Source: an uncultured Clostridia bacterium
Lineage (GTDB): Bacteria > Bacillota > Clostridia > Christensenellales > Aristaeellaceae
Direction: 5' to 3'
Length of the DNA: 6,255 nucleotides
NCBI GenBank assembly: GCA_934670175.1
Contig: CAKUOX010000099.1
Span: forward strand, 1-6,255
The notes below the pieces were generated by a model, which saw only the letters and a list, made by a program, of their open reading frames with translations, did not search any database and was not told the origin of the DNA. Each line of letters begins with the position of its first letter. Position 1 is the stretch's first letter. Below, one piece after another: positions 1-5,761 of this stretch. The translations under genes and the position numbers were made by a program.

Positions 1-662
1 GTGTCCTCGCCGACGGGCGTGAGCAGCATATATTCATGGCTGACCTTGCCGCCCATCATGCCGCTGTCGGACGCGACTGCCACGACCTCAGGCACGCCCG
101 CGCGCTTGTAGATGCGATTGTAGGCATCGTAGCAGATTTTATAGTAGCGCTCCAGATCCTCCTGCGAGGTATGGAAGGAATAGGCGTCCTTCATGGTGAA
201 TTCGCGCACGCGGATCAGGCCGCCGCGGCAACGGGGCTCATCGCGGAACTTGGTCTGAATCTGATAGATCATGAAGGGATACTGGGTGTAGGAATCCATC
301 AGATCGCGCACGAAATGCACGGACGCTTCCTCGTGGGTCATGCCCAGTACCATATCCTGCCCCGAGCGGTCACGGAAGCGCAGCAGCTCGCTGCCGACGG
401 ATTCGAAGCGGCCGGATTCACGCCAGAGCGTGGCGGGCATGGCGACGGGGAACTGAACCTCCTGGCCGCCGATGCGATCCATTTCCTCGCGCATGATCTT
501 CTCGATCTTCGAGGTGATGCGCTTGGTGGTGGGCGCAAGTGTGAAAATGCCGTTGCCCACGGGCTTGATGTAGCCGCCGCGCAGCATCAGCGCCTGGCTG
601 GCGATCTGGCAATCCGCCGGAGTTTCCTTGTAACGCTTGGAGACGAGATTTCTGACCTTCAT
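1..662 (-). CDS. proS: Prolyl-tRNA synthetase, N-terminal part (3' end beyond window)
   Basis: This class II aminoacyl-tRNA synthetase charges tRNA-Pro with proline in the cytoplasm. The first 220 codons are present; the gene continues past the left edge. The protein begins MKVRNLVSKRYKETPADCQI. It carries the family's LMLRGGYIKPVGNGIF stretch (about residues 26-40), a motif 1 region ending in FPVAMPATLW (71-80), the THEE tetrad (109-112), and motif 2 running from KFRDEPRCRGG to VREFTMKDAYSF (138-163). The visible part ends at SGMMGGKVSHEYM, where bacterial-type ProS normally enters its inserted editing domain, so a full-length bacterial-type enzyme is expected. In motif 2 the usual RPR reads RCR, probably a tolerated variant. 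The ATG start is fixed by AAGGAGGA (668-675), five bases upstream. The T-box leader upstream independently supports the identity, because such leaders sense uncharged tRNA of the cognate amino acid. Confidence 0.96.
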   Translation of the reverse strand, partial: MKVRNLVSKRYKETPADCQIASQALMLRGGYIKPVGNGIFTLAPTTKRITSKIEKIMREEMDRIGGQEVQFPVAMPATLWRESGRFESVGSELLRFRDRSGQDMVLGMTHEEASVHFVRDLMDSYTQYPFMIYQIQTKFRDEPRCRGGLIRVREFTMKDAYSFHTSQEDLERYYKICYDAYNRIYKRAGVPEVVAVASDSGMMGGKVSHEYMLLTPVGED

Positions 663-667
663 GTGTA

Positions 668-675
668 TCCTCCTT
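668..675 (-). promoter_or_regulatory. proS ribosome binding site
   Basis: Read on the minus strand this is AAGGAGGA followed by TACAC and then the ATG of proS, a near-perfect Shine-Dalgarno site with a 5-base spacer. It lies downstream of the terminator hairpin, so it is transcribed only when the leader antiterminates. It decides the proS start. Confidence 0.9.
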
Positions 676-693
676 CATTTCAGATGTCCGCGG

Positions 694-734
694 AAAATAA
701 AAAAACCTCCGCCCCTTCCGTGCAGGGGCGAAGG
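694..734 (-). terminator. Intrinsic terminator of the proS T-box leader
   Basis: On the minus strand, CCTTCGCCCCT (734-724) pairs over 11 base pairs, including one U-G, with AGGGGCGGAGG (716-706) around a 7-base loop. A run of seven T, one A and four T follows (705-694). This is a classic Rho-independent terminator placed about 30 bases before the proS start. Its 5' arm is the same sequence that forms the 3' side of the T-box antiterminator, so the two structures exclude each other. Transcription is expected to stop here when tRNA-Pro is charged. Confidence 0.93.
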
Positions 735-945
735 CCATGCTTCGCGGTACCACCTTGCTTGTTGCTCTTGCGCCCTGTAACGGGAGCGCCCGGCGAACTT
801 ACGCTCTTCATTCTGGAGATGATGAAAAGCCTCTTTCGCTGAATTCGGGAGGCCGGAGCCGCCTGCCACCGCCGCGCGCCTTCCAGCCTGTGGGCGCGCT
901 CTCTGCCGTGCGGGATCGGGAAACGGCTTCCTCCGTCATAATTCG
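699..945 (-). promoter_or_regulatory. T-box riboswitch leader controlling proS
   Basis: This untranslated leader of about 280 nt (to the ATG) senses the charging state of tRNA-Pro and controls read-through into proS. On the minus strand, a Stem I can be drawn from GGAGG AA GCCG near the 5' end to CGGC TCCGG CCTCC (861-848). The 3' side of the internal loop offers CCG (856-854), a proline codon, as the specifier. Inside Stem I are the conserved AGAGAG element (904-899) and a distal hairpin, GCGCGCC with GGCGCGC, whose loop contains GCTG. A further hairpin beginning GAGCG and closed by GCGCTC precedes the antiterminator and resembles Stem III. Antiterminator and terminator follow. The riboswitch class is certain from the T-box core. 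The exact specifier is an inference from hand folding; the 5' limit is the predicted transcription start. Confidence 0.9.
724..756 (-). promoter_or_regulatory. T-box antiterminator element
   Basis: The minus strand reads AAGG, then TGGTACC (752-746), then GCGAAG (745-740), a CATGGC loop, CTTCGC (733-728) and CCCT (727-724). The core AAGGTGGTACCGCG is the highly conserved T-box sequence. GCGAAG and CTTCGC pair perfectly as the upper helix. AAGG and CCCT form the lower helix with one A-C mismatch. TGGTACC is the seven-base bulge whose UGGU would pair with the ACCA end of uncharged tRNA. The U at the variable position calls for an A discriminator base, which is what bacterial tRNA-Pro normally carries. 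Pairing with the terminator arm was worked out by eye. Confidence 0.93.
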
Positions 946-951
946 CTTCTT

Positions 952-979
952 ATTATAGCAAAACGCGCTTAAATTGCAA
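952..979 (-). promoter_or_regulatory. proS promoter (sigma-A type)
   Basis: On the minus strand, -35 TTGCAA (979-974), a 16-base spacer and a perfect -10 TATAAT (957-952) predict transcription starting near 945. This puts the T-box Stem I right at the 5' end of the RNA, as expected. The -35 begins only 18 bases after the stop codon of the upstream GH25-like gene. Confidence 0.85.
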
Positions 980-997
980 GTGAATTTTTTGCGCAGC

Positions 998-2008
998 CTA
1001 TTCGTCGCAGACGCCCAGCTTGATCACCTGCCCGGGACGGATCAGGTTCGGGTTGGCGATCTCGTTGATCGAGGCGATGCGCCGCCAATTCAGCGAAAAG
1101 CGGCTGGCGATGCCGGAGAGCGTATCGCCCTTTTTCACGGTGTAGAGGTCACAGCACGGGTAGGGTACCTCCGCATCCACGCGCAGGAAAAAGCGCTGGC
1201 CGGGGTAGATGCGGTTGCGGTTGGCGATTTGATTGAGCTTCACAATCTCATCCACCGTCGTGCCGAACAGCCGTGCCAGGCCGGAGAGCGTGTCGCCGGG
1301 CGCGACCGTGATGCATATCAGCTTCTTCTGCCCAGGCTCGGCGGGTACGTCCGGCGGCACCACCTGCCGCGCCAGCATGCCCGAGGTGAAGCGGCTCAGC
1401 GGCGTGCCGCCCTGGCGGCAGCCGGGATCCAGCGATCTGCGATACTGCCAGCCGACCCAGCCCTTCCACGCGCCGCTGCCCGCGCGCGGAGCATCCGCAG
1501 CGTCCTCGTCGATCACCCACAGCGGGTATTTTTCCGCCAGCGTACGGTTCCAGAGCAGGCTGGCGCTCTCGTAGTCGGTGTAGATGGCCGGTGCGACGCC
1601 CGTGGCGGACTGCACCTCGGTGAGAAACGCCTCGGCGATGCGGTTTGCGCTGTCGAAGCTCAGGCCGTCCAGCGCGTCAAAGAGCATCACCGGACGCAGC
1701 GCGTATTCATAGGCGGAGATCGTGCGCGTGAAAAACCGCGCCTGCGCGCGCGCCTCCTCCTCGTTCGCCGCAGTGAGATAATGGTAAAAGCCCAGCCGCA
1801 GTCCGGCCTCGCGCACGCGCGCGGCGGCGATCTGAAAGCGCGCGTCGGTGTAGTCCGCGCCCGCTGTGGCGCGCAGTACCGCCGCGCCGATTCCCGCGCC
1901 CCGAGCGGCCTGATAATCGTAATCGGCGGAAAATTCGTTGATGGTCAGCCCCTGAAACAGGATCTCGCCCAGCGGCTCCAGTGTCTTGGTCAATGCCAAA
2001 TTGCTCAC
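998..2008 (-). CDS. GH25 lysozyme-like protein with two C-terminal LysM domains, active site probably degenerate
   Basis: The gene encodes 336 residues if the GTG at 2008 is used. Residues about 18-213 match the GH25 (muramidase) fold: QGLTINEFSADYDY, AVLRATAGADYTDARF (43-58), AGLRLGFYHYLTAA (68-81), PVMLFDALDG (106-115), YPLWV (161-165) and WVGWQY (184-189). Two LysM modules, which bind N-acetylglucosamine polymers, follow at about 232-275 (PGDTLSGLARLFGTT ... YPGQRFFL) and 289-331 (KGDTLSGIASRFSLN ... RPGQVIKL). Active GH25 enzymes have an Asp in a GIDVS motif, a D-x-E pair and an Asp near the end. Here these read GLTIN, LFDALD and GTPLSRF, so most catalytic acids are missing and hydrolysis is doubtful. 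No N-terminal signal peptide is visible, unlike most secreted autolysins. Likely role: binding peptidoglycan or spore cortex rather than cutting it, or a relic of a phage-type endolysin. It is co-directional with proS and divergent from the peptide importer. The domain call is firm; the function is inferred. Confidence 0.85.
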   Translation of the reverse strand: MSNLALTKTLEPLGEILFQGLTINEFSADYDYQAARGAGIGAAVLRATAGADYTDARFQIAAARVREAGLRLGFYHYLTAANEEEARAQARFFTRTISAYEYALRPVMLFDALDGLSFDSANRIAEAFLTEVQSATGVAPAIYTDYESASLLWNRTLAEKYPLWVIDEDAADAPRAGSGAWKGWVGWQYRRSLDPGCRQGGTPLSRFTSGMLARQVVPPDVPAEPGQKKLICITVAPGDTLSGLARLFGTTVDEIVKLNQIANRNRIYPGQRFFLRVDAEVPYPCCDLYTVKKGDTLSGIASRFSLNWRRIASINEIANPNLIRPGQVIKLGVCDE

Positions 2009-2009
2009 G

Positions 2010-2015
2010 CTCCTT
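2010..2015 (-). promoter_or_regulatory. Ribosome binding site of the GH25-LysM gene, start codon ambiguous
   Basis: AAGGAG on the minus strand is a good Shine-Dalgarno sequence, but it lies one base before the GTG that opens the reading frame, too close for normal initiation. The TTG at codon 4 (1999-1997) would have a 10-base spacer and may be the true start, giving 333 residues. No in-frame ATG lies close by. The GH25 domain begins at about residue 18, so either start keeps it intact. Confidence 0.5.
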
Positions 2016-2024
2016 CCTGCGCCG

Positions 2025-2032
2025 ATTCTATG
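2025..2032 (-). promoter_or_regulatory. Possible -10 element of the GH25-LysM gene
   Basis: The minus strand reads CATAGAAT. It contains TAGAAT, five of six matches to the vegetative -10. As an octamer it matches seven of eight positions of the sporulation sigma-E -10 (CATACAAT). I see no convincing -35 for either factor; the upstream sequence is a T-rich TTATTCTTTTTA. A start here would leave a very short leader before the Shine-Dalgarno site. This is a weak, tentative call. Confidence 0.3.
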
Positions 2033-2145
2033 CCGGAGGCACGATAAAAAGAATAAGGCTGCCGTTTGGGCGTGGGGAGAGCGCGCTGAGGCGGGAATGG
2101 GTATTCATGAAGGGGTGCTAAAGCAGTTTTTGCAAGGATTACCGC

Positions 2146-2173
2146 AGGATATGCACTGTAAATGGAATATCCT
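2146..2173. repeat. Inverted repeat upstream of the importer operon (candidate operator)
   Basis: AGGATAT (2146-2152) and ATATCCT (2167-2173) are perfect 7-base inverted copies. Their centres are 21 bp apart, two helical turns. They cover the -35 region of the importer promoter and end six bases before its -10. The geometry would suit a dimeric repressor, but no regulator gene is in the window and the repeat is short enough to arise by chance. Confidence 0.35.
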
Positions 2174-2185
2174 TCCGTATATAAT
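2157..2185 (+). promoter_or_regulatory. Promoter of the peptide importer operon
   Basis: A perfect -10 TATAAT lies at 2180-2185 in an A+T-rich patch that stands out from the surroundings. The best -35 at a 17-base spacing is TGTAAA (2157-2162), only three of six matches, so the promoter may need an activator or be weak without one. The predicted start near 2192 leaves a leader of about 26 bases, with the Shine-Dalgarno GGAGGTG (2204-2210) seven bases before the ATG. Confidence 0.6.
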
Positions 2186-2217
2186 TAAAACATAAAAACG
2201 CACGGAGGTGTTATCCA

Positions 2218-3810
2218 ATGAAAAAGATTGCGGCGATGATTTTGATCGCAGCGCTGCTGGCACTCTCTGCCGGCGCGGCGTTCGCCGAGACCGTCGAGGA
2301 CGGACTGCTCCGCGTGGCGGCGCTCTACGATATTGCCACCATGGATGTGGCGCAGACCACCGATAATTACATGGTGCCGATGAACGTTTTTGATCGGCTG
2401 TTCGAATCCGAGGTTCAGGATGACGGCTCTACCGCCATCGTGCCCAGCCTCTGCGAGGGCTACACGGTCTCCGAGGACGGCCTGACCTACACCTTTACGC
2501 TGCGCGAGGGCGTGGTTTTCTCCAACGGCAGCGCGCTGACCGCTTCCGACGTGCAGTACACCTTTGAACGGCTGCTTACCTCGGGCGGCGTGAACGATGA
2601 TATTCCGCTGGAGGTCGCGGGCGCCGAGGCGCTGAAGAACGGCGAAGCGGACGCGCTTTCCGGCTTTGCGGTGCTCGACGATTACAACTTCACCATCACG
2701 CTGAACGCGGCGAACGCGGGCTTCGTGGCGGAGCTGACCGGCCCTGCCGTGTCCGTTGTGGATAAGGAGACCATGGAAACGGTCGAAAACTTCGGCATTG
2801 CCTGCGAGGACACCATCGGCACCGGCCCCTATAAGGTGACTGAGTGGGTGGTTAACGATCACTATACCCTCGAGTATAACGACAAATACTGGGGCGAGGC
2901 GCCTTCCGTAAAGAAGATGATCGTCTCCATCATTCCGGATCCGTCCACCCAGAACCTGATGTATCAGAACGGTGAGCTGGATATTCTGGATCTTGAATCG
3001 CTGGATTCCACCATCGTGGAGTCGACCTATAAGACCCAGTATGCCGACAGGCTCATCAGCTGCTCCCGCGTGGGCCTGACCTACTTCGCACTCAATGAAA
3101 ACAACGCCTTCCTCAAGGATGTGAACGTGCGCAAGGCCATTCAGATGGCGATCGACGTGGACGCGATCGTGGCCGCCATCTACTCCGGCGATGCGATCGT
3201 TGAAAACGGCATTATCCCGATGGGCGTATGGGGCTTCAACAGCGAGCTGCAGCGTCCTGCCTACGATCCCGACGCCGCCAAGGCGCTGCTGGAATCCGCG
3301 GGCTACGGCGCGGGCGACGTCAGCTTCGAGCTGGCGATGGATTCCTCGGCCTCCGGCAACATTCAGCTGGTGTATCAGGTGATTCAGCAGTACCTGCAGG
3401 CCGTGGGCATCAACACCGAGATCAAGGCCTATGATTCCTCCTCCTGGCTGGATGTGCGCAAGTCCGGCGAAATGGATTCCTACATCAATACCTGGACGAT
3501 GGACTACAACGATCCCGCCAACATCATGTTCACCTTCTTCGGCGGCGCGGAAAAGACGCAGATCCGCAGCCTGAACTATCCCAACGAAGAAGTGATGGCG
3601 CGCGTGGCGGCGGCCTCCGGCATCACCGATGATGCGGCGCGCATGGCCGAATATCAGGCGCTTGAGAAGCAGATCGTGGAAGAGGATGCCGCGTGGGTGC
3701 CGCTGCTGGGCAACACGCACCTGTTCGCCATCGGCGAGCGCGTCGAGCGCTTCGTGCCCTACTGGGCGGGTTACAGCAACTTCTATGCCAGAAACGTTGT
3801 CCTGAAGTAA
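2218..3810 (+). CDS. ABC transporter substrate-binding protein, peptide/nickel family (SBP_bac_5, DppA/OppA-like)
   Basis: This extracytoplasmic receptor is expected to capture an oligopeptide, dipeptide or related solute and hand it to the DppB/DppC channel. It has 530 residues, normal for the family. It starts MKKIAAMILIAALLALSAGA and has a typical Sec signal with a signal peptidase I site after AFA (residue 23); there is no lipobox cysteine. Family hallmarks follow: GLTYTFTLREGVVFSNGSAL then TASDVQYTFERLL (about 89-122), GTGPYKVTEW, NDKYWGEAPSV, PDPSTQNLMYQNGELDILD and VNVRKAIQMAIDVDAIV. The C-terminal lobe contains NDPANIMFTFF and a final lobe-closing stretch near AIGERVERFVPYW. The ATG is set by GGAGGTG seven bases upstream. 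The gene heads an operon with two permeases and an ATPase, which fits the family assignment. The true ligand cannot be read from sequence; a nickel, glutathione or sugar-peptide specificity is possible. No gene symbol is assigned for that reason. Confidence 0.93.
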   Translation: MKKIAAMILIAALLALSAGAAFAETVEDGLLRVAALYDIATMDVAQTTDNYMVPMNVFDRLFESEVQDDGSTAIVPSLCEGYTVSEDGLTYTFTLREGVVFSNGSALTASDVQYTFERLLTSGGVNDDIPLEVAGAEALKNGEADALSGFAVLDDYNFTITLNAANAGFVAELTGPAVSVVDKETMETVENFGIACEDTIGTGPYKVTEWVVNDHYTLEYNDKYWGEAPSVKKMIVSIIPDPSTQNLMYQNGELDILDLESLDSTIVESTYKTQYADRLISCSRVGLTYFALNENNAFLKDVNVRKAIQMAIDVDAIVAAIYSGDAIVENGIIPMGVWGFNSELQRPAYDPDAAKALLESAGYGAGDVSFELAMDSSASGNIQLVYQVIQQYLQAVGINTEIKAYDSSSWLDVRKSGEMDSYINTWTMDYNDPANIMFTFFGGAEKTQIRSLNYPNEEVMARVAAASGITDDAARMAEYQALEKQIVEEDAAWVPLLGNTHLFAIGERVERFVPYWAGYSNFYARNVVLK

Positions 3811-3842
3811 TATCTATCTTCGATTATGATTCGCAGCGGCGG

Positions 3843-3868
3843 GGGCGTCCGGAAAAATCCGGACGTCC
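3843..3868 (+). other. Intercistronic stem-loop between the binding-protein gene and dppB
   Basis: GGGCGTCCGGA (3843-3853) pairs over 11 bp, with one G-U, with TCCGGACGTCC (3858-3868) around an AAAA loop, starting 33 bases after the stop codon. No U-run follows directly (next bases GCGTTGCGC), so it is not a standard intrinsic terminator. Such hairpins after the binding-protein gene commonly protect its 3' end from exonucleases or cause partial attenuation, giving more binding protein than membrane subunits. That role is inferred here from position. The gap of 107 bases holds no gene. Confidence 0.75.
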
Positions 3869-3917
3869 GCGTTGCGCATATAAGGGCCGCTACTTTTTCC
3901 CGGCCGAGAGGAGAAGC

Positions 3918-4841
3918 ATGCTTAGAAACATCGTTAAACGGATACTCCAGACCCTGATCGTGCTCATTGGCGTGGCCTTTCTGGTATTTGTGATGCTGCG
4001 CATTATTCCCGGAAACGCCATTACCACCATGATGGGCGAGCATGCCAAGCTGGAGACCATCGAGCGCATGACGGCGGAGCTGGGGCTGGATCAGCCGGTA
4101 CACGTTCAATTCTGGCGCTACATCACCGGCGCGCTGCGCGGAGACTTTGGCACCAGCTATTCGCTGAACCGCAGCGTGAGCGAACTGATCGGCCTGGCGT
4201 TCCCGAACACGCTTCGGCTGGCGCTCGCGGCGGCGGTCGTGGCGTGGGTCATCGGCATCGTCTGCGGCATTATTGCCGCCATACGCAAAAACGGCCTGCT
4301 GGACTATCTGTTCATGGGCTTCTCGCTGCTGGGCGTTTCCATGCCGGTGTTCATGGCGGCCATGGTACTGCAATATCTGCTGGCGTACAGACTCAAGCTG
4401 CTGCCGATTTCGGGCGTGGACAGCTGGCAGGGCTACATTCTGCCCGCCATCGCGCTGGGCTGGAACAGCGCGGGCAGCATCGCGCGGCTTACGCGCTCTA
4501 CGCTGCTGGAGGTCATGCAGGAGGACTATATCGATACCGCGCGCGCCAAGGGCCGCCGCCAGATGGGCGTGATCGTGGTGCATGCGCTGCGCAACGCCGT
4601 GCTGCCCGTAATCACCATGATGGCGGTGCAGCTTTCCTCGCTGCTGTCGGGCGCGGTGATCTGCGAAACGGTGTTTTCCATCAACGGCGTGGGGCGGCTG
4701 GCCGTGCAGGCCATCGAGGGGCGCGATATTCCGCTGCTTCAGGGCACGATACTCTTCGCCACGGTGCTGGTAATACTCGGCAATCTGGTGGCGGACTGCC
4801 TGTACACCGTGCTGGATCCGCGCATTCGGAAGGAGGCGTGA
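3918..4841 (+). CDS. dppB: Peptide ABC transporter permease, DppB/OppB type
   Basis: This integral membrane subunit forms half of the import channel. It has 307 residues, the usual length. The first helix is at about 9-29, followed by the family's extracellular segment with GDFGTSYSLNRSV (75-87), then helices at about 98-123, 130-157, 171-189, 225-250 and 274-297. The cytoplasmic EAA loop, which docks on the ATPase, is EDYIDTARAKG continuing to HALRNAVLPVIT (202-233). ETVFSINGVGRLAVQAIEGR (250-269) is the family's signature region, with INGVG where many members have a Pro-Gly. The open frame extends upstream to 3693 into the binding-protein gene, but the ATG at 3918 is chosen because AGGAG lies four bases before it and MLRNIVKRILQTL is the normal family N-terminus. 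It is separated from dppC by only four bases. Peptide specificity is presumed, not shown. Confidence 0.94.
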   Translation: MLRNIVKRILQTLIVLIGVAFLVFVMLRIIPGNAITTMMGEHAKLETIERMTAELGLDQPVHVQFWRYITGALRGDFGTSYSLNRSVSELIGLAFPNTLRLALAAAVVAWVIGIVCGIIAAIRKNGLLDYLFMGFSLLGVSMPVFMAAMVLQYLLAYRLKLLPISGVDSWQGYILPAIALGWNSAGSIARLTRSTLLEVMQEDYIDTARAKGRRQMGVIVVHALRNAVLPVITMMAVQLSSLLSGAVICETVFSINGVGRLAVQAIEGRDIPLLQGTILFATVLVILGNLVADCLYTVLDPRIRKEA

Positions 4842-4845
4842 CGCA

Positions 4846-5742
4846 ATGAAAAAGCAAGCAAAGCTGGATGCCGCGCTTCGGGCGGAGATCGGCGAGGGCG
4901 AAACCTTTTCCAGCATCGTGCGCCGCCTGTGCCGCGAAAACAAGCTGGCCGTGATTTCTGCGGTGGTGATCTGCCTGTTTGCGCTGGCTGCGATCCTGGC
5001 GCCTTGTCTGACGCCCTATGATTTTGACGAAATGGATCTGCTGAGCCGTCTGGCCACGCCCTCTGCCAGGCATTTGCTGGGCACGGACGAGGCCGGACGC
5101 GACGTGCTTACGCGCATGCTCTACGGCTCGCGCGTGTCGCTGCTGGTGGGCATCGTGCCCACGGTGGCGTCCATGCTGATCGGCGCGCTGCTGGGCATCG
5201 TAGCGGGCTTCGTGGGTGGGCGCACGGACGCGGTGATCATGCGCATTGCGGATATTATGCTGGCGTTTCCGTCCATGCTGCTGGCGATGGTCATCATGTA
5301 CACGCTGGGCGACGGCATCATCAATATTTTTCTGGCGCTGGCGCTGGTGAACTGGGCGAGCGTGGCGCGCATCGTGCGTGCGGAAACGCTGAAGCTGAAG
5401 GAAAGCGAATATGTAGAAGCGGCGCGTTCCATCGGCGTGGGACGCTTCACCATCATGCTGCGCCACATACTTCCCAACTGCATTCCTTCGCTGATCGTGC
5501 TGTTTACGCTGAACATTCCCTCGGCCATACTGTCGGAAAGCTCGCTGAGCTTCCTGGGCATCGGCATCAAGGCGCCGCAGGCGTCGTGGGGACTGATGGC
5601 GAGCACCGGCCGCCAATTCCTGTACAGCCAGCCATGGCTGAGCCTTTCGCCCAGCCTCGCCATTATGCTGATCGTGCTGGCATTCAATTTTCTGGGCGAC
5701 GGTCTGCGAGATGTGTTGGACCCGCACCTGAAGAACCAGTAG
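4846..5742 (+). CDS. dppC: Peptide ABC transporter permease, DppC/OppC type
   Basis: This is the second membrane half of the channel. It has 298 residues, normal for DppC. A cytoplasmic N-terminal tail of about 33 residues precedes the first helix (34-56). The hallmark HLLGTDEAGRDVLTRMLYG (76-94) follows, then helices at about 97-124, 130-155, 157-175, 206-230 and 267-287. The EAA loop is ESEYVEAARSIGVGRF through LRHILPNCIP (186-214). SLSFLGIGIKAPQASWG (233-249) and FNFLGDGLRDVLDPHLK (280-296) are strongly conserved C-terminal signatures. Its Shine-Dalgarno AAGGAGG (4830-4836) is embedded in the last codons of dppB, nine bases before the ATG, so translation is probably coupled. The ATPase gene follows after 19 bases. 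It pairs with DppB and docks on DppD and a partner ATPase. Confidence 0.95.
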   Translation: MKKQAKLDAALRAEIGEGETFSSIVRRLCRENKLAVISAVVICLFALAAILAPCLTPYDFDEMDLLSRLATPSARHLLGTDEAGRDVLTRMLYGSRVSLLVGIVPTVASMLIGALLGIVAGFVGGRTDAVIMRIADIMLAFPSMLLAMVIMYTLGDGIINIFLALALVNWASVARIVRAETLKLKESEYVEAARSIGVGRFTIMLRHILPNCIPSLIVLFTLNIPSAILSESSLSFLGIGIKAPQASWGLMASTGRQFLYSQPWLSLSPSLAIMLIVLAFNFLGDGLRDVLDPHLKNQ

Positions 5743-5761
5743 AGGGGGAGGGAAGCACATT

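Noticed and set aside
36..842. 268-codon plus-strand open frame across proS and its leader
   Set aside because: It is antisense to the proS coding region and to the T-box leader, whose structures explain the sequence; it has no recognisable domain or ribosome binding site.
974..2047. 357-codon plus-strand open frame over the GH25-LysM gene
   Set aside because: The minus strand encodes clear GH25 and LysM motifs; the plus-strand translation is an Arg/Ala-rich shadow.
1986..2195. 69-codon plus-strand open frame in the divergent intergenic region
   Set aside because: It overlaps the start of the GH25-LysM gene and both outward promoters, lacks a Shine-Dalgarno site and shows no family resemblance.
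2185..3720. 511-codon open frame on the minus strand opposite the binding-protein gene
   Set aside because: It lies wholly antisense to a well-supported SBP_bac_5 gene, is rich in His, Gly and Arg as expected for the complement of G+C-rich coding DNA, has no family motifs, and contradicts the plus-strand operon.
3843..3900. Intercistronic hairpin read as a true operon-ending terminator
   Set aside because: No U-run follows the stem; the TTTTT at 3894-3898 is too far away, and dppB has no obvious promoter of its own.
3693..3917. N-terminal extension of dppB in frame from 3693
   Set aside because: It overlaps the binding-protein gene and the intercistronic hairpin, is Arg-rich and unlike any DppB N-terminus; the ATG at 3918 has a proper ribosome binding site.
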